Translations under genes and position numbers: made by a program
Origin: Ceratobasidium sp. AG-K
Lineage: Eukaryota; Basidiomycota; Agaricomycetes; Cantharellales; Ceratobasidiaceae
Length of the DNA stretch: 64,000 nt
NCBI GenBank assembly: GCA_037039685.1
Contig: JAWNGF010000014.1
Span: forward strand, 434,001 to 498,000
Direction of reading: 5' to 3'
Shown: piece after piece, positions 11,454 to 20,728 of the stretch
How the letters are laid out: the number at the start of each line of letters is the position of its first letter
How positions within the stretch are numbered: the first letter of the stretch is position 1
Notes under the pieces: model-generated
The model's input: only the letters and a program-made list of their open reading frames with translations
Databases searched by the model: none
Told to the model about the DNA's origin: nothing

Positions 11454-11654
11454 GTTGAACGAAATAGGCAGAGCTCTGGTGTACTCATAAAGACGTCCTT
11501 GAATTGAGTGAAATGTGTTTCACAGTCATATTTCTCGCAGGATAAACCTCAGTTTTACGAGCTTTTTGTGAACCTGGGTTCCGTTCTCAACCTGCCGGCC
11601 TGGAGTTAACCCTTTACTCATGTTTAATGGGGAAATCTACTGACAGCCTATCAG

Positions 11655-11836
11655 TGGAAGCCCTTCCCCCTCACCATCCCCGGGGGACCCCTGGTGGTGG
11701 TAACGGCCTTGCATATACTATGCTTGATGGGGATAAAGCGCACAAGGTCTTGGGAATCAACTTCAAGGGGCTGGATGAGACAGTTTGTGCGATGGAGGAG
11801 GATCATAGGAAGCGTGGGTGGGCAGTGAACGCTTGA
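11655..11836 (+). pseudogene. Orphan duplicate of R exon 8
   Basis: A 182-nt open segment is the exact length of exon 8 in R1, R2 and R3. It starts after a TCAG acceptor in the same phase and ends at a stop. It encodes EALPPHHPRGTPGGG ... KRGWAVNA. No copies of exons 1-7 precede it. It may be a partial duplication relic, or an alternative last exon for R1, whose exon 7 donor phase fits. Confidence 0.8.
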
Positions 11837-12330
11837 GTTGAATGGAATCGCAGGGTATGCGATATATCTGCATGTACACGGAGTAACAAAGCAAAGTAGG
11901 TCATTTTAGTTTCAGTTCTTGTTACAGAATTCACGAATTCGCCTGGTATTTGCGAAAACGCACCGAAATTCATAATCCGGCATCTCGACAACGACCTTTG
12001 AACAAGAGCAGTAGAATGTAAACTGTTGACAATTGTTGGAATGGTTTCCCATATACGCTCGGGAACGAGAGCAAGGTGAGTTCAAACAACTTCTGCATAT
12101 CTTACCTGGTATCTAACCTCATCTTCTTCAGATGTTAAGGCTTGGCAACGGGTCCCGCCGATAATTCTTCCCATAGCATTGCACATTGCACAGAGCGGGT
12201 TCAGCCACGAGCCACTGGTCACGTGATGATCGTCTCGTTACGATGTCGAGAAACCCTCCATTCCCAGCAAGTCACCCCCGCATACATCATGCCATTGAGA
12301 TGTCCGGCAAGAAGTGGGCGTCACCTTTTT
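11837..12330. other. Intergenic, no gene seen
   Basis: It contains a 23-bp segment at 12203-12225 ending CCACTGGTCACGTG, repeated with one mismatch at 20436-20458 upstream of R3. Confidence 0.5.
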
Positions 12331-12387
12331 GGCCAAGCACAGAAATTTTCGAAATGTCGATCCTAAATGTTACTTTTGGTAGTAGTC
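12331..12387 (+). promoter_or_regulatory. Shared upstream element, copy before B1
   Basis: It begins GGCCAAGCAC, then AGAAATTTTCGAAATGTC, GATCC and TTTTGGT. It lies 169 bp before the B1 ATG. The copies before B2 and B3 are each 166 bp from theirs. Confidence 0.75.
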
Positions 12388-12499
12388 TTTCTGCTATCTC
12401 CCATGTACAAATAACCCTGAGTCTTCTTCAAAACCTCGCCGACGTGACTTTGCTCTCTTCACCCCTCTACCATTTTACCCGCTCGAGCGCAATCTGAAA

Positions 12500-13171
12500 A
12501 TGACAACTAGCGTTAGTCCCTTGTTCAACACCTAGCATACGTAGCTCACTGTCGCACTAGACCACTAACAAACTCAAAGACCGTAAGTTAACTGTACCAT
12601 ACGTTCCAGCGCTGACACCGCGCAGCCGAAACCTTGGGCGCCTACAACAAGCTGCTTGCCGCACCTCTGGGAAAGAAGGAGCGTGCACGAGAAGCCAAGG
12701 TCCGCGAGCGCTATGAGCAAAAGGCCGGCACGGTCTTCACAGCCACCAAGGAAACGCTCCTCGAAATAAGGCGCCTTCGTGACCAGTTTACAAGCGACCC
12801 TCGAGTCATGGAGCGAAAAGGTCGAAAGTTGCGGGTGCCCATTGCCTCAGTGAGTTGCGAATTTCGGTGGTTTTCCAGGTGGCTAATCGAAACAGGCACT
12901 GCCTCGCGATATGGGACAACAGCTTTTCCTGGAGTTCATAAATACTGCATTGGCTGGGACTCCCGAGGGGGATATTCCTGACGATTGGGAATCGAGTTTT
13001 ACGATGCTGTCCGAGGACTATCTCCAAGAGCTGCAAAATGAGCTGGTGGATCTTGCTGGTCCTGAAGTCTTCGACGAGGCTGCGGCTGCCTACCTTCGCG
13101 GCGAAGACCCTTTAGACAAGGGCAAGGACTGGGGAAAGGGTGATGTGGATATGGAGGAGATCGAGGCCTAG
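12500..13171 (+). CDS. B1: small basic-helix / acidic-tail protein, B family
   Basis: The function is not recognised. Exons 12500-12511, 12561-12582, 12626-12849 and 12896-13171 join to 177 aa. Exon 1 encodes MTTS. Exon 2 is 22 nt here instead of the 34 nt seen in all relatives, because a TAG now serves as the acceptor and the frame is kept. Exon 3 (224 nt, invariant in the family) gives a Lys/Arg-rich helix (PLGKKERAREAK, then TVFTATKETLLE, RRLRDQ and DPRVMER). Exon 4 carries the family block GTPEGDIPDDWESS and ends in a modest acidic tail. The polyadenylation-like TGTGCAATAAA follows at about 13223. Confidence 0.8.
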
Positions 13172-13270
13172 GTTACACTCGTCTAGTCGTGATCGAAGTG
13201 TACGCCATGTTGATGGGTTGTGCAATAAACTGTTGTTATTGAACTTGAAGAGACGTTTTTCATGACAACA

Positions 13271-13320
13271 AGAAAATTTCCGGGATGTCAATCAGATTAA
13301 CGCATTTGGTCGCAACCTTG
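13271..13320 (+). promoter_or_regulatory. Shared upstream element, copy before A2
   Basis: AGAAAATTTCCGGGATGTC, then AATC and GCATTTGGTCG. The core is about 157 bp before the A2 ATG. Confidence 0.65.
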
Positions 13321-13434
13321 CTATTTATCCAACACCCACCAACCCTAAATTTTACCTTCTATTCGTATAAAACGAGGCCTTCGCCCGACCCCCCCTCTCT
13401 CATCTGTACCATCATCCACGAGAATCGAATTGAA

Positions 13435-14069
13435 ATGGCACCTAAAGTACGTCCCCCCTGTCGCCTCGAACTTGCTTCTTACGCTGCCACAGAGAGAACG
13501 CGAAGATTCGGACGTCGGGCTTTCCTGTAGGTCGACTGTAGATCCGTTTCTCGTGGCTGACATGACAACAGCGGAGGAGGAGTCGAGCAGCCAAAGCGAG
13601 TGGTCGGAAGAGATCGCCACCCCAGCTCCCGGTAAGTATCTCTGCACCCCGACAAACTTAGGCTCACAAATCACAGGAGGGTGCGACGTACCCACTCAAG
13701 GTAAACCACCTTTCTCAACTCCGACATCGCTAACGCCCTACAGACTTTGTCTGTTCACAAAACACGCTCGACTGGCTCATTGCCGCAGACCAACACACCC
13801 GCCTCTACGCGCTCGAAACAGACAAACAAAATATTATCCAAGTACGCGCCAAAAGCAAGGTAGCAGCAATCGAGAACGAGATCTTGGATCTCAAGATTCA
13901 AAACTTGGCTAGATATGCGGAGCTAAAGCGGCTGGGGGAAGAAGGGGGTTTCGGGCCGACCCAGGACGAGTACGAGGCCGCTTTGGCAGAGCTGGAGCGC
14001 ATGCGCAATGGGTCGGGTGAGAGTAGTGGCAAGGGCTCTGGAAAGGTGGAGGGAGGCGAAGGGGAGTGA
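13435..14069 (+). CDS. A2: small Ser/acidic plus coiled-coil protein, A family
   Basis: The function is not recognised. Exons 13435-13446, 13493-13526, 13572-13631, 13677-13700 and 13744-14069 (12/34/60/24/326 nt) join to 151 aa. Exon 1 encodes MAPK, exon 2 a DSDVGLS-like acidic stretch, and exon 3 SSQSEWSEE. The last exon carries the conserved NTLDWLIAADQHT and then a long charged coiled coil (EIEN to ERMR), ending in a Gly/Ser/Lys-rich tail. It starts 264 bp after B1 on the same strand. Confidence 0.8.
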
Positions 14070-14840
14070 ATGCAACTAGTTTATTCGTGTGCTCATTTGT
14101 ACGCGTGATCCTGTGAAATTTGCATGCTCTTTGTGCACATTGTAACTCCGACCATCTCACCAGAGTACGGTTTCTGCTCAGCACTAGCCACGATCGTCAA
14201 ACAGAACGAGAAGGGGAGGAGGTTGGGCTGTCGACGAGGCGGGGGTTGGGGCGCTCTCGGTGGCTCACCAGACTTGATCGAGTAAGGGTGTTTGCGACGA
14301 TAGCCAAGGACTATAGTGGGGTCAAACGGGATGAGGAAGTAATGATGCTACTGTTTTGAAATAACGTACTCTCAGTTCGTACGCGCCGTTCTTTCAGGTA
14401 GCTCTCGTCTACTGCGTTGTGCGAGTCGAGTTCCCTGTGTCCCCGAAGTGCTCGCCCTTGACTAAATGATACGCTGTAGTTCCTTTGGTTCTTATACACG
14501 TCCTTGATGCAAACAGGCCGCACATGACTACTAGTAATACCGAGTTGGGTGGCTCAGCGCTTACTAGCACGTGACTCGGAGACTCTGCCGGGGTGGTGTT
14601 GCACTCTACTCTAACGCCACACGTTTCGTCCCCAGACTCGCTCATTCAACTCTTGTTCTCCCGTCATCGGCCCTTTTTTTTCTCTTAATTGTTCCGTTTC
14701 GTATCGGGATTCAGTCGCCACTCGATCCGCGAGTCGCATTCCAGTCCGACGGCCCGACTGGGAAGTTTGTCTCCCTTCGAGCCTTTCCCACATACACTTT
14801 ATTCTTCAGCCTACTTTCGGCGGACGATCACCGTAGCAAT
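14070..14840. other. Intergenic, no gene seen
   Basis: Several short ORFs on both strands show no domain or family resemblance. The right end leads into the upstream element of B2. Confidence 0.5.
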
Positions 14841-14901
14841 GGCCAAGCCCAGAGATTTTCGAGACGTTGACCCACGACGCCACGTTTGGTGATTGACTTT
14901 C
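14841..14901 (+). promoter_or_regulatory. Shared upstream element, copy before B2
   Basis: GGCCAAGCCCAGAGATTTTC, then GAGACGTTGACC and CGTTTGGTGATTGACTTTC. It lies 166 bp before the B2 ATG. Confidence 0.75.
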
Positions 14902-15006
14902 TGTTTCCTCGTATGGGCAGCGGACCCTGAACCGGGTTCAAAACCGCGTCGACTAGTTCGCGCTTTCCCTCCCATCTACCATCGCCTGAGCAGCTGCGAC
15001 CCGAAA

Positions 15007-15759
15007 ATGGAACCCATAGTGTGTCCTCTTTTCGATAATTGTATGTTTCTCACCGTCGCGCCAGCCCCCTGCCTTCCCTAGGCCTGACAAACTTAGGCGT
15101 AAGTCGACCGTGCCACACATCCAAGCACTAACATAGCACAGGTGAAATCTTGCGCCTCGCCATAAACCCTCCTGTCGTATCCAAGGGAAAGAAGCAGCGC
15201 GCGCTGGAAGCCAAGGACCACGAGCGCCGACAGAAAAAAGTTGGCACGGTTATCACCGCCACCAAACACACACTCCTACAGGCGCGACAGCTCCGCGACG
15301 AACTTGCGAGCGACCCCCGGTTCATGGAGCGGGATTCACGGAAGCTGCGGTCGCTTTTTTCTCAGGTGAGTTTACATGTCTATTCGTTGTTTCTGTGGCT
15401 GATCGAGATAGACGATGCCATGGAATATCCGACAAGCTATTTTCCAGAAGATTGTGGATGATGCTTTGGTTGGGACTCCCGAGGGCGACATTCCTGATGA
15501 TTGGGAGTCGAGTCTTGTGGTTCTTCCCGAGAACTGTTTGGATGAGGTGTTTGAGGAGATACGTGCTCTCGTTGGCCCTGAGCAGGTCGAAGAGGCTCGT
15601 GCTATGTTGCGCCGCTGCTTGGATTCTGAAGGCGAAGACGATGACGATGAGTACGGGGATGATGAGGACGAGGAGGGCGAGGAGGGCAAGGAGGGCAAGG
15701 AGGGCGAGGAGGACGAGGAGGACGAGGAGATGAAGGAGGAAGATGAAGAGAGTGTCTAG
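15007..15759 (+). CDS. B2: small basic-helix / acidic-tail protein, B family
   Basis: The function is not recognised. Exons 15007-15018, 15065-15098, 15142-15365 and 15412-15759 (12/34/224/348 nt) join to 205 aa. The basic helix is NPPVVSKGKKQRALEAK, followed by ITATKHTLLQARQLRDEL and DPRFMER. Exon 4 begins MPWNIRQAIF and contains GTPEGDIPDDWESS. It ends in the longest acidic tail of the family, almost all Glu and Asp from about residue 170. That tail makes nuclear or chaperone-like binding to basic partners conceivable, but this is only inference. TGTGCAATAAA follows at about 15793. Confidence 0.82.
15646..15746 (+). repeat. GAG/GAC-rich minisatellite coding the B2 acidic tail
   Basis: Imperfect GAGGGCAAG and GAGGACGAG units are repeated within the last exon. 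They explain why this tail is longer than in B1, B3 and B4. Confidence 0.75.
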
Positions 15760-16074
15760 TGTTGTCGGTAATTATTCGGGTGGTGAATACGTTGTGCAAT
15801 AAAGCGTTGTTGAACTTGTGAAACCCCCGGGACTACTCTACTTAGATACTTGGCACGCATACAATCTCGAATGGAGGCGGATATATTACTGGGCCATGAC
15901 ATAGAACCCTTTCCCACGTACTGGACTTCAACGTGCCTACCACGAGCCGTAGCACTGGTACGGACTCTGTTAGGGCGCTCCAGCCCGCTAGCTTGACTCG
16001 GAAATCTTGGCTCCCCGGGTTGCTCCCGTATGTAGTTTGTTGTTTCGCTTTCGGGAGATGAACGCCGCAGCCAA
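15760..16074. other. Intergenic between B2 and B3
   Basis: No gene is seen. It holds the B2 polyadenylation region and the lead-in to the B3 upstream element. Confidence 0.5.
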
Positions 16075-16135
16075 GGCCAAGCCCAGAGAATTTCGAAATG
16101 TCGATCCGCCATGCTGCGTTTGGTGATTGACTTTC
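16075..16135 (+). promoter_or_regulatory. Shared upstream element, copy before B3
   Basis: GGCCAAGCCCAGAGAATTTC, then GAAATGTCGATCC and GCGTTTGGTGATTGACTTTC. GTCGATC and GATTGAC form an imperfect inverted pair. It lies 166 bp before the ATG. Confidence 0.78.
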
Positions 16136-16240
16136 TATTACCTCGAAGGTCCCGAGGACCCTGAACCAAGTTTAAAACTGCCTCGACAGACTCGCGCTTT
16201 CTCTCCCATCTATCGTCTTCAGATCAATCGCGACTCGAAA

Positions 16241-16948
16241 ATGGAACGCAAAGTACGCTCGCCTTTGGATATCTGTACGTTTCTAACCGTCACGCTAGAC
16301 CCTTGACTATCCTCGGTTTGACAAACGAACTCGTAAGTCGACCAAACCATACGCTCCAGCGCTGACACAGCACAGGCGAAATCTTGCGTCTCGCCGTCAA
16401 CCCTCCTGTCGTATCCAAGGGAAAGAAAGAACGCGCGATGGAAGCCAAGGAACAAGAGCGTCAGCGAAAAAAAGTCGGCACGATCGTCACAGCTACCAAA
16501 CAGACCCTCCTACAAGCGCGGCAGCTTCGCGATGAGCTTGCAAACGACCCCCGGTTTATGGAGCGACATGGGCGGAAGACACGATTCCCTCTCGCTCAAG
16601 TGAGTTTGCATATGTCTTCATCTTACGGGTGGCTAATCGATGTAGGAAATGCCATGGAACCTTCGACAAAGCAGTGTGAAGGAGATGGTGGATAACGCGT
16701 TGGCTGGGACTCCCGAGGGTGATATTCCCGACGACTGGGAGTCGAGATTGGTGTTTCTGCCCGAGGACTGCTTGGATGAGACGTTTGAGGAGATAAATGC
16801 CATCCTTGGTCCTGAGGGTGTCGAGAATGCTCATGCAATCTTGCTTCGTTGCTTGGAGTCTGAAGGCGAGGACGAGGACGGAGCCGAGTCGGGCGACAAA
16901 GACGATTCGGATGACGAAATGGCCGAGGTAGAGGATGAGGGTGTCTAA
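16241..16948 (+). CDS. B3: small basic-helix / acidic-tail protein, B family
   Basis: The function is not recognised. Exons 16241-16252, 16299-16332, 16376-16599 and 16646-16948 (12/34/224/303 nt) join to 190 aa. The sequence is very close to B2: SKGKKERAMEAKEQER, TATKQTLLQARQLRDEL, DPRFMER, MPWNLRQ, then GTPEGDIPDDWES. The acidic tail is shorter and has Asp/Ser. B2 and B3 also share their upstream regions, so they are probably a recent tandem duplicate. TGTGCAATAAA follows at about 16982. Confidence 0.82.
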
Positions 16949-17119
16949 CGTTGTCCGTACTACGATTTGTATCGAATGCGATGTGCAATAAAGGGCTGTT
17001 GAATCTGACGAGGCTCATGAAAGACCTGCGACTACTTGGATAGTTGATGCGCACACACTTTCGAATGCAGGCGGCCATATTATAGGACCGGGATAGAGAA
17101 CTCTCTTCCAACCCCAAGT

Positions 17120-17180
17120 GGCCCGACTAGAAATTTTAGAGATGTCGATCCCGATTTTCCATATTTGGTGAGCGACGTCC
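17120..17180 (+). promoter_or_regulatory. Shared upstream element, copy before A3
   Basis: GGCCCGACTAGAAATTTTAG, then AGATGTCGATCCC and ATATTTGGTGAGCGACGTCC. It lies 179 bp before the A3 ATG, so the element is common to A and B genes. Confidence 0.72.
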
Positions 17181-17298
17181 TATTTCTCAAAACGCCCGTC
17201 AACGCGTCAACCCTGAATTGTGGCAGCGGTTTGTATAAAGTGATACCCACTCCCGTTGTCTTTCGTCTTCCACCACCCTTTACAAGATTCGAAATACA

Positions 17299-17931
17299 AT
17301 GGTAGATAATGTATGCTTTCCCGATGTGTCTCGAAGTTGCTACTGACTCTACCTTAGATCGAACACGAAGACTCGGATGTCGAGCTTGCTTGTACGTTAA
17401 CTACAGACGCGCTTCTCATGGCTGACCCTACATACAGCGGAGTCGTCGTCGGGTAGCGAAAGCGAGTGGTCGGAGGAGAGTGACACGCCAGCCCCCGGTA
17501 AGCCTTTACTCTTTGAATTGACCTCGGTTAACCAGTCTTAGCAGGGTGCGCCGTACCTACCCAAGGTAATATCGTTGCCCTTCCTTGACCTTTCTCGACC
17601 TCGCTAACTTTATATAGAACTCAGCTGCTCTGAAAACACAATCGACTGGATCCTCGCCGCGGACCGACACACCCAACTCAACCACGTCAAAAAGCAAAAG
17701 GAAAGTATCATTCAAACGAAACGAATGATCGAGATGGAAGAAATTCAGGCCAAAATTTACGAACTCAGGACCGAAAAATTGGAATTACTCTCAGAGCTCT
17801 ACGAACTAGGTGTAGAGGGAGCTTATGAGGCACTCCGAGCCGAGCTGGACGCTGGCAGGTTCGAGATAGAGCGTATCCGCAAGGAGATGAGGGAGAGAGC
17901 TGAACAGGGTTCAGGAGGGGTTGTGGGCTGA
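17299..17931 (+). CDS. A3: small Ser/acidic plus coiled-coil protein, A family
   Basis: The function is not recognised. Exons 17299-17310, 17358-17391, 17438-17497, 17542-17565 and 17618-17931 (12/34/60/24/314 nt) join to 147 aa. An alternative CAG acceptor would shorten exon 4 by one codon. Exon 2 reads EHEDSDVELA and exon 3 GSESEWSEESDTPAP, very close to A2. The last exon has NTIDWILAADRHT and then a highly charged coiled coil rich in Glu, Lys and Leu. It stands 350 bp after B3 and is followed by R2. Confidence 0.8.
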
Positions 17932-18642
17932 TTATTTCCTTGTGCACTCCTGGTCTGTACATATGTTTCTCCAAAGTTTCGTCGCGTCCTTTTTGCAAGT
18001 GGTCCCCAAGTCCCCCTTATATGGGACAAAATCTTAGTGATGAATCAAGACTGCGACTTTGGAGCGTGCTTGCACTTCGATGATAACACCGACGGTTACT
18101 TTGGTTGCCGCAATGCTACGTGCCTGATGGGGTAGCTGGTCGCTGAGTTCTTCAACCATAGTCGGCCCCAGTATTTGTTGGCAATTTATTCAAGCAACGC
18201 CACCTTCCACCTTCCCCTTACAGCTTGATCCCACGCGGAGCTTCGAGGCTACTGTGAATATCAAGCGTTGAGACCACCCTCGGATACATGAGAATGTATG
18301 CGCATTGTCGGCAGAGCCGGTGATAGGAGAGTGTCTCTGGATGAGAATTGTCACGTGATTCCAGATGCGTGTTCTGTAATCTGTAAGTCCAGAGTCTCGT
18401 ACATATTTACGTTCCCTTAGGAGTTTTTTATATATAGATTTTCTAAGGTAAGTGTGGTTGCGTGACCCTGTAGAGTTTTTTCGTCTTTGCTTTTGCCCAA
18501 GGTCCATTCAAGAGGCACGTGCAATGTAATTATCAAATTATGATGACACCATGGTAATTTAATATTAACACTTGGCGCTTGTTCCTCTCGAACAGTCCCC
18601 TGATATCGATGATATTTCGAAAGACTTCCAGACTCGATCTTC
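17932..18642. other. Intergenic, no gene seen
   Basis: No supported ORF. A CACGTG site lies at about 18353. The right end passes into the repeats of the R2 promoter. Confidence 0.5.
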
Positions 18643-18712
18643 TCACCTCCACCATGTAAACCTCCACCTCCTCACCTCCACCTTCTCACCTCCACTTTTC
18701 GACCTCCACCTC
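18643..18712 (+). promoter_or_regulatory. ACCTCCAC repeat cluster upstream of R2
   Basis: About six copies of ACCTCCAC or close variants are packed into 70 bp, roughly 165-230 bp before the R2 ATG. A shorter cluster of three lies upstream of R3. This is a candidate transcription-factor array. Confidence 0.6.
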
Positions 18713-18808
18713 AGCGTCTCTGATTGTTTGTCAACTCTGCGCGCCATCAACTTCGTAACATGTGTTGGTTTATGATTCTCGTTTTGGATTTCGAGGAGTT
18801 TGCTTGCA

Positions 18809-18816
18809 TATATAGA
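18809..18816 (+). promoter_or_regulatory. TATA box of R2
   Basis: TATATAGA lies 66 bp before the R2 ATG, matching the spacing in R1 and R3. Confidence 0.7.
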
Positions 18817-18874
18817 GGTTAACCGCCGAGTCTTGGAGCTCATTCATCTAAACCAGTTAATTCGAGAAATTACG

Positions 18875-20250
18875 ATGCCTGCGATCAAAGCACCTGCCAC
18901 TGTTCTCGTCACTGGTCAGTGGATCTCCAGTGTGAACGCTCGGTACTAACACGACGCAGGAGCGAGCGGTTTCATCGCCGTATGGGTTGTCAAGGACCTT
19001 CTAGAGGCTGGGTATACTGTCCGGTACGTACACACGCTCTCTTCTAATACTTTCGTTGATATCCTCGTACAGCGGGACAGTCCGATCGGCGTCCAAGGGA
19101 GATTATCTCGTCAATCTGTTCAAGTCGTATGCCAACAAATTTCATTATGTAATTGTCGAGGATATTGCCAAGGTCAGTAGGGTATCCTCGGGAAAACTGG
19201 GGTGTAATAATGGAGATTGTACAGAATGGCGCGTTCGACGAGGCGGTCAAGGGAGTTGACGCAGTTGCACATACCGCCTCGCCGTTCCACTTGAAGGCTG
19301 ATGACCCAGAAGGCAAGTCAGAACCTTGGAGCCGAGTAACATCGCAATAACGGTTTCGACCATAGAACTTATTCGACCCGCGGTGGACGGTACCATTGGC
19401 GTCTTGGCTAGCGTTGACAAGTACGCGCCCAATGTGCAACGGATCGTAATTACATCAAGCGTTGCGGCCGTCATGGACACTTCCAAGCCTCGTGGTACGG
19501 TCTTTACCGAAAAGGACTGGAATACTTTCTCCCCACGCGAAATTGAGACCAAGGGCAGAGCCGCTGATCCTGGACACAAGTATGACGGAAGCAAGGCTTT
19601 GGCCGAAAGAGCCGCGTGGACTTACGTAGAGAATAATGCGCCCAAGTGGGATATGACTACCATCAACCCTCCGCTGGTAAGCCTTTCTCCGCACTGGCGC
19701 TGTGGTATTTAACAGGTTCGGTTAGGTTTTTGGTCCTATTTTGCACCAGGTCTCGGATCCAGCGAGTCTAAATACCTCAGTCGCGTATTTTCACCAGCTC
19801 ATCAACTCGAAAGAGGGAGAAATAAGCAAGGAAGAGTTGCTCGCGCCCGACTTGTAAGCCCAATGCGGTTTCCAATGGAAATACTAATATATTCCCCAGC
19901 AACTTTGTCGACGTCCGTGACGTTGCGCTGGCTCATCTTCGTGCTTTCGAGATCCCAGAGGCCGGAGGAAACCGATTCATCACTGCAGCTGGGACCTTTT
20001 GTCGTCAGGATCTTTGTAAGTGAACATTTCACTGGTCATGATTGAGGGTTTTGCTCACGGATTATTAGTGGATGCCCTTCCTCCCCACTATCCTCGCGGA
20101 ATTCCTGGTGGTGGCAAGGGTCTTGTGTACCTTGTTCATGAGTCGACCAAAGCGCGCAAGGTGCTCGGGATCAACTTTAAGACTCTTGAGGAATCTGCTC
20201 TCGCCACTGAGGAGAGTTTGAGGAAGCGTGGGTGGGCCGTTGAGGCTTGA
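18875..20250 (+). CDS. R2: NAD(P)-dependent reductase, extended SDR
   Basis: This is a paralogue of R1 with the same eight exon lengths (40/64/100/88/311/128/116/182 nt) and 342 aa: 18875-18914, 18960-19023, 19073-19172, 19225-19312, 19366-19676, 19726-19853, 19900-20015, 20069-20250. The Rossmann motif is VLVTG plus ASGFIAVWVV, followed by RGTVRSASK, ITSSVAAV and the catalytic YDGSK. Intron 4 uses a GC donor (GCAAGT at 19313). Exon 4 begins with Asn where R1 and R3 have Asp. The C-terminus is RKRGWAVEA. A fungal extended SDR reductase acting on a carbonyl substrate is likely. The substrate is unknown. Confidence 0.92.
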
Positions 20251-20539
20251 GTCAATCGACAGACGTAACTCGTAGTTTACTTGCATGTATGCAATGAAGT
20301 CAACTGAATTAAATTGTCGTGGTGACAGAATCTGAGTCGTATTGCATAACATCGTAATTTCAAGTGGGTATTCGCAAACATACACTCCAGCTCTGCTTTT
20401 GACTCGCTAACAGGATAATTTCCTGACACCGATCTAGCCACAAGCCACTGGTCACGTGTCAGAGACCCATCAAAATGTTCGATAATCGTGTTTTTAACCT
20501 AGTCACGCCTCACATGGCATAACATGCCAAAAGCTTCCA
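20251..20539. other. Intergenic between R2 and R3
   Basis: Contains the 23-bp repeat ending CCACTGGTCACGTG (20436-20458), shared with 12203-12225. No gene. Confidence 0.5.
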
Positions 20540-20576
20540 CACCTCCACCAGATGACCTCCACCTTACCACCTCCAC
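20540..20576 (+). promoter_or_regulatory. ACCTCCAC repeat cluster upstream of R3
   Basis: Three ACCTCCAC copies lie about 150-190 bp before the R3 ATG, matching the larger array upstream of R2. Confidence 0.55.
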
Positions 20577-20661
20577 TTTAGTACCAACTCAAACCCATGT
20601 CAATATCGCTTCATGCGTCAATTCATGGTCCCACTTTTGGCGTTCCCGGAATCCAGTCGAG

Positions 20662-20669
20662 TATATAGG
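20662..20669 (+). promoter_or_regulatory. TATA box of R3
   Basis: TATATAGG lies 67 bp before the R3 ATG. Confidence 0.65.
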
Positions 20670-20728
20670 GACGATCGAGTCAACTTTACCCCCCATCCAT
20701 CTAATCAGCACTGCCTAGCGAAACTAGA

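Noticed and set aside
16376..16948. B-family basic helix as a bZIP transcription factor
   Set aside because: The basic stretch lacks the N-x7-R pattern and a regular leucine heptad.
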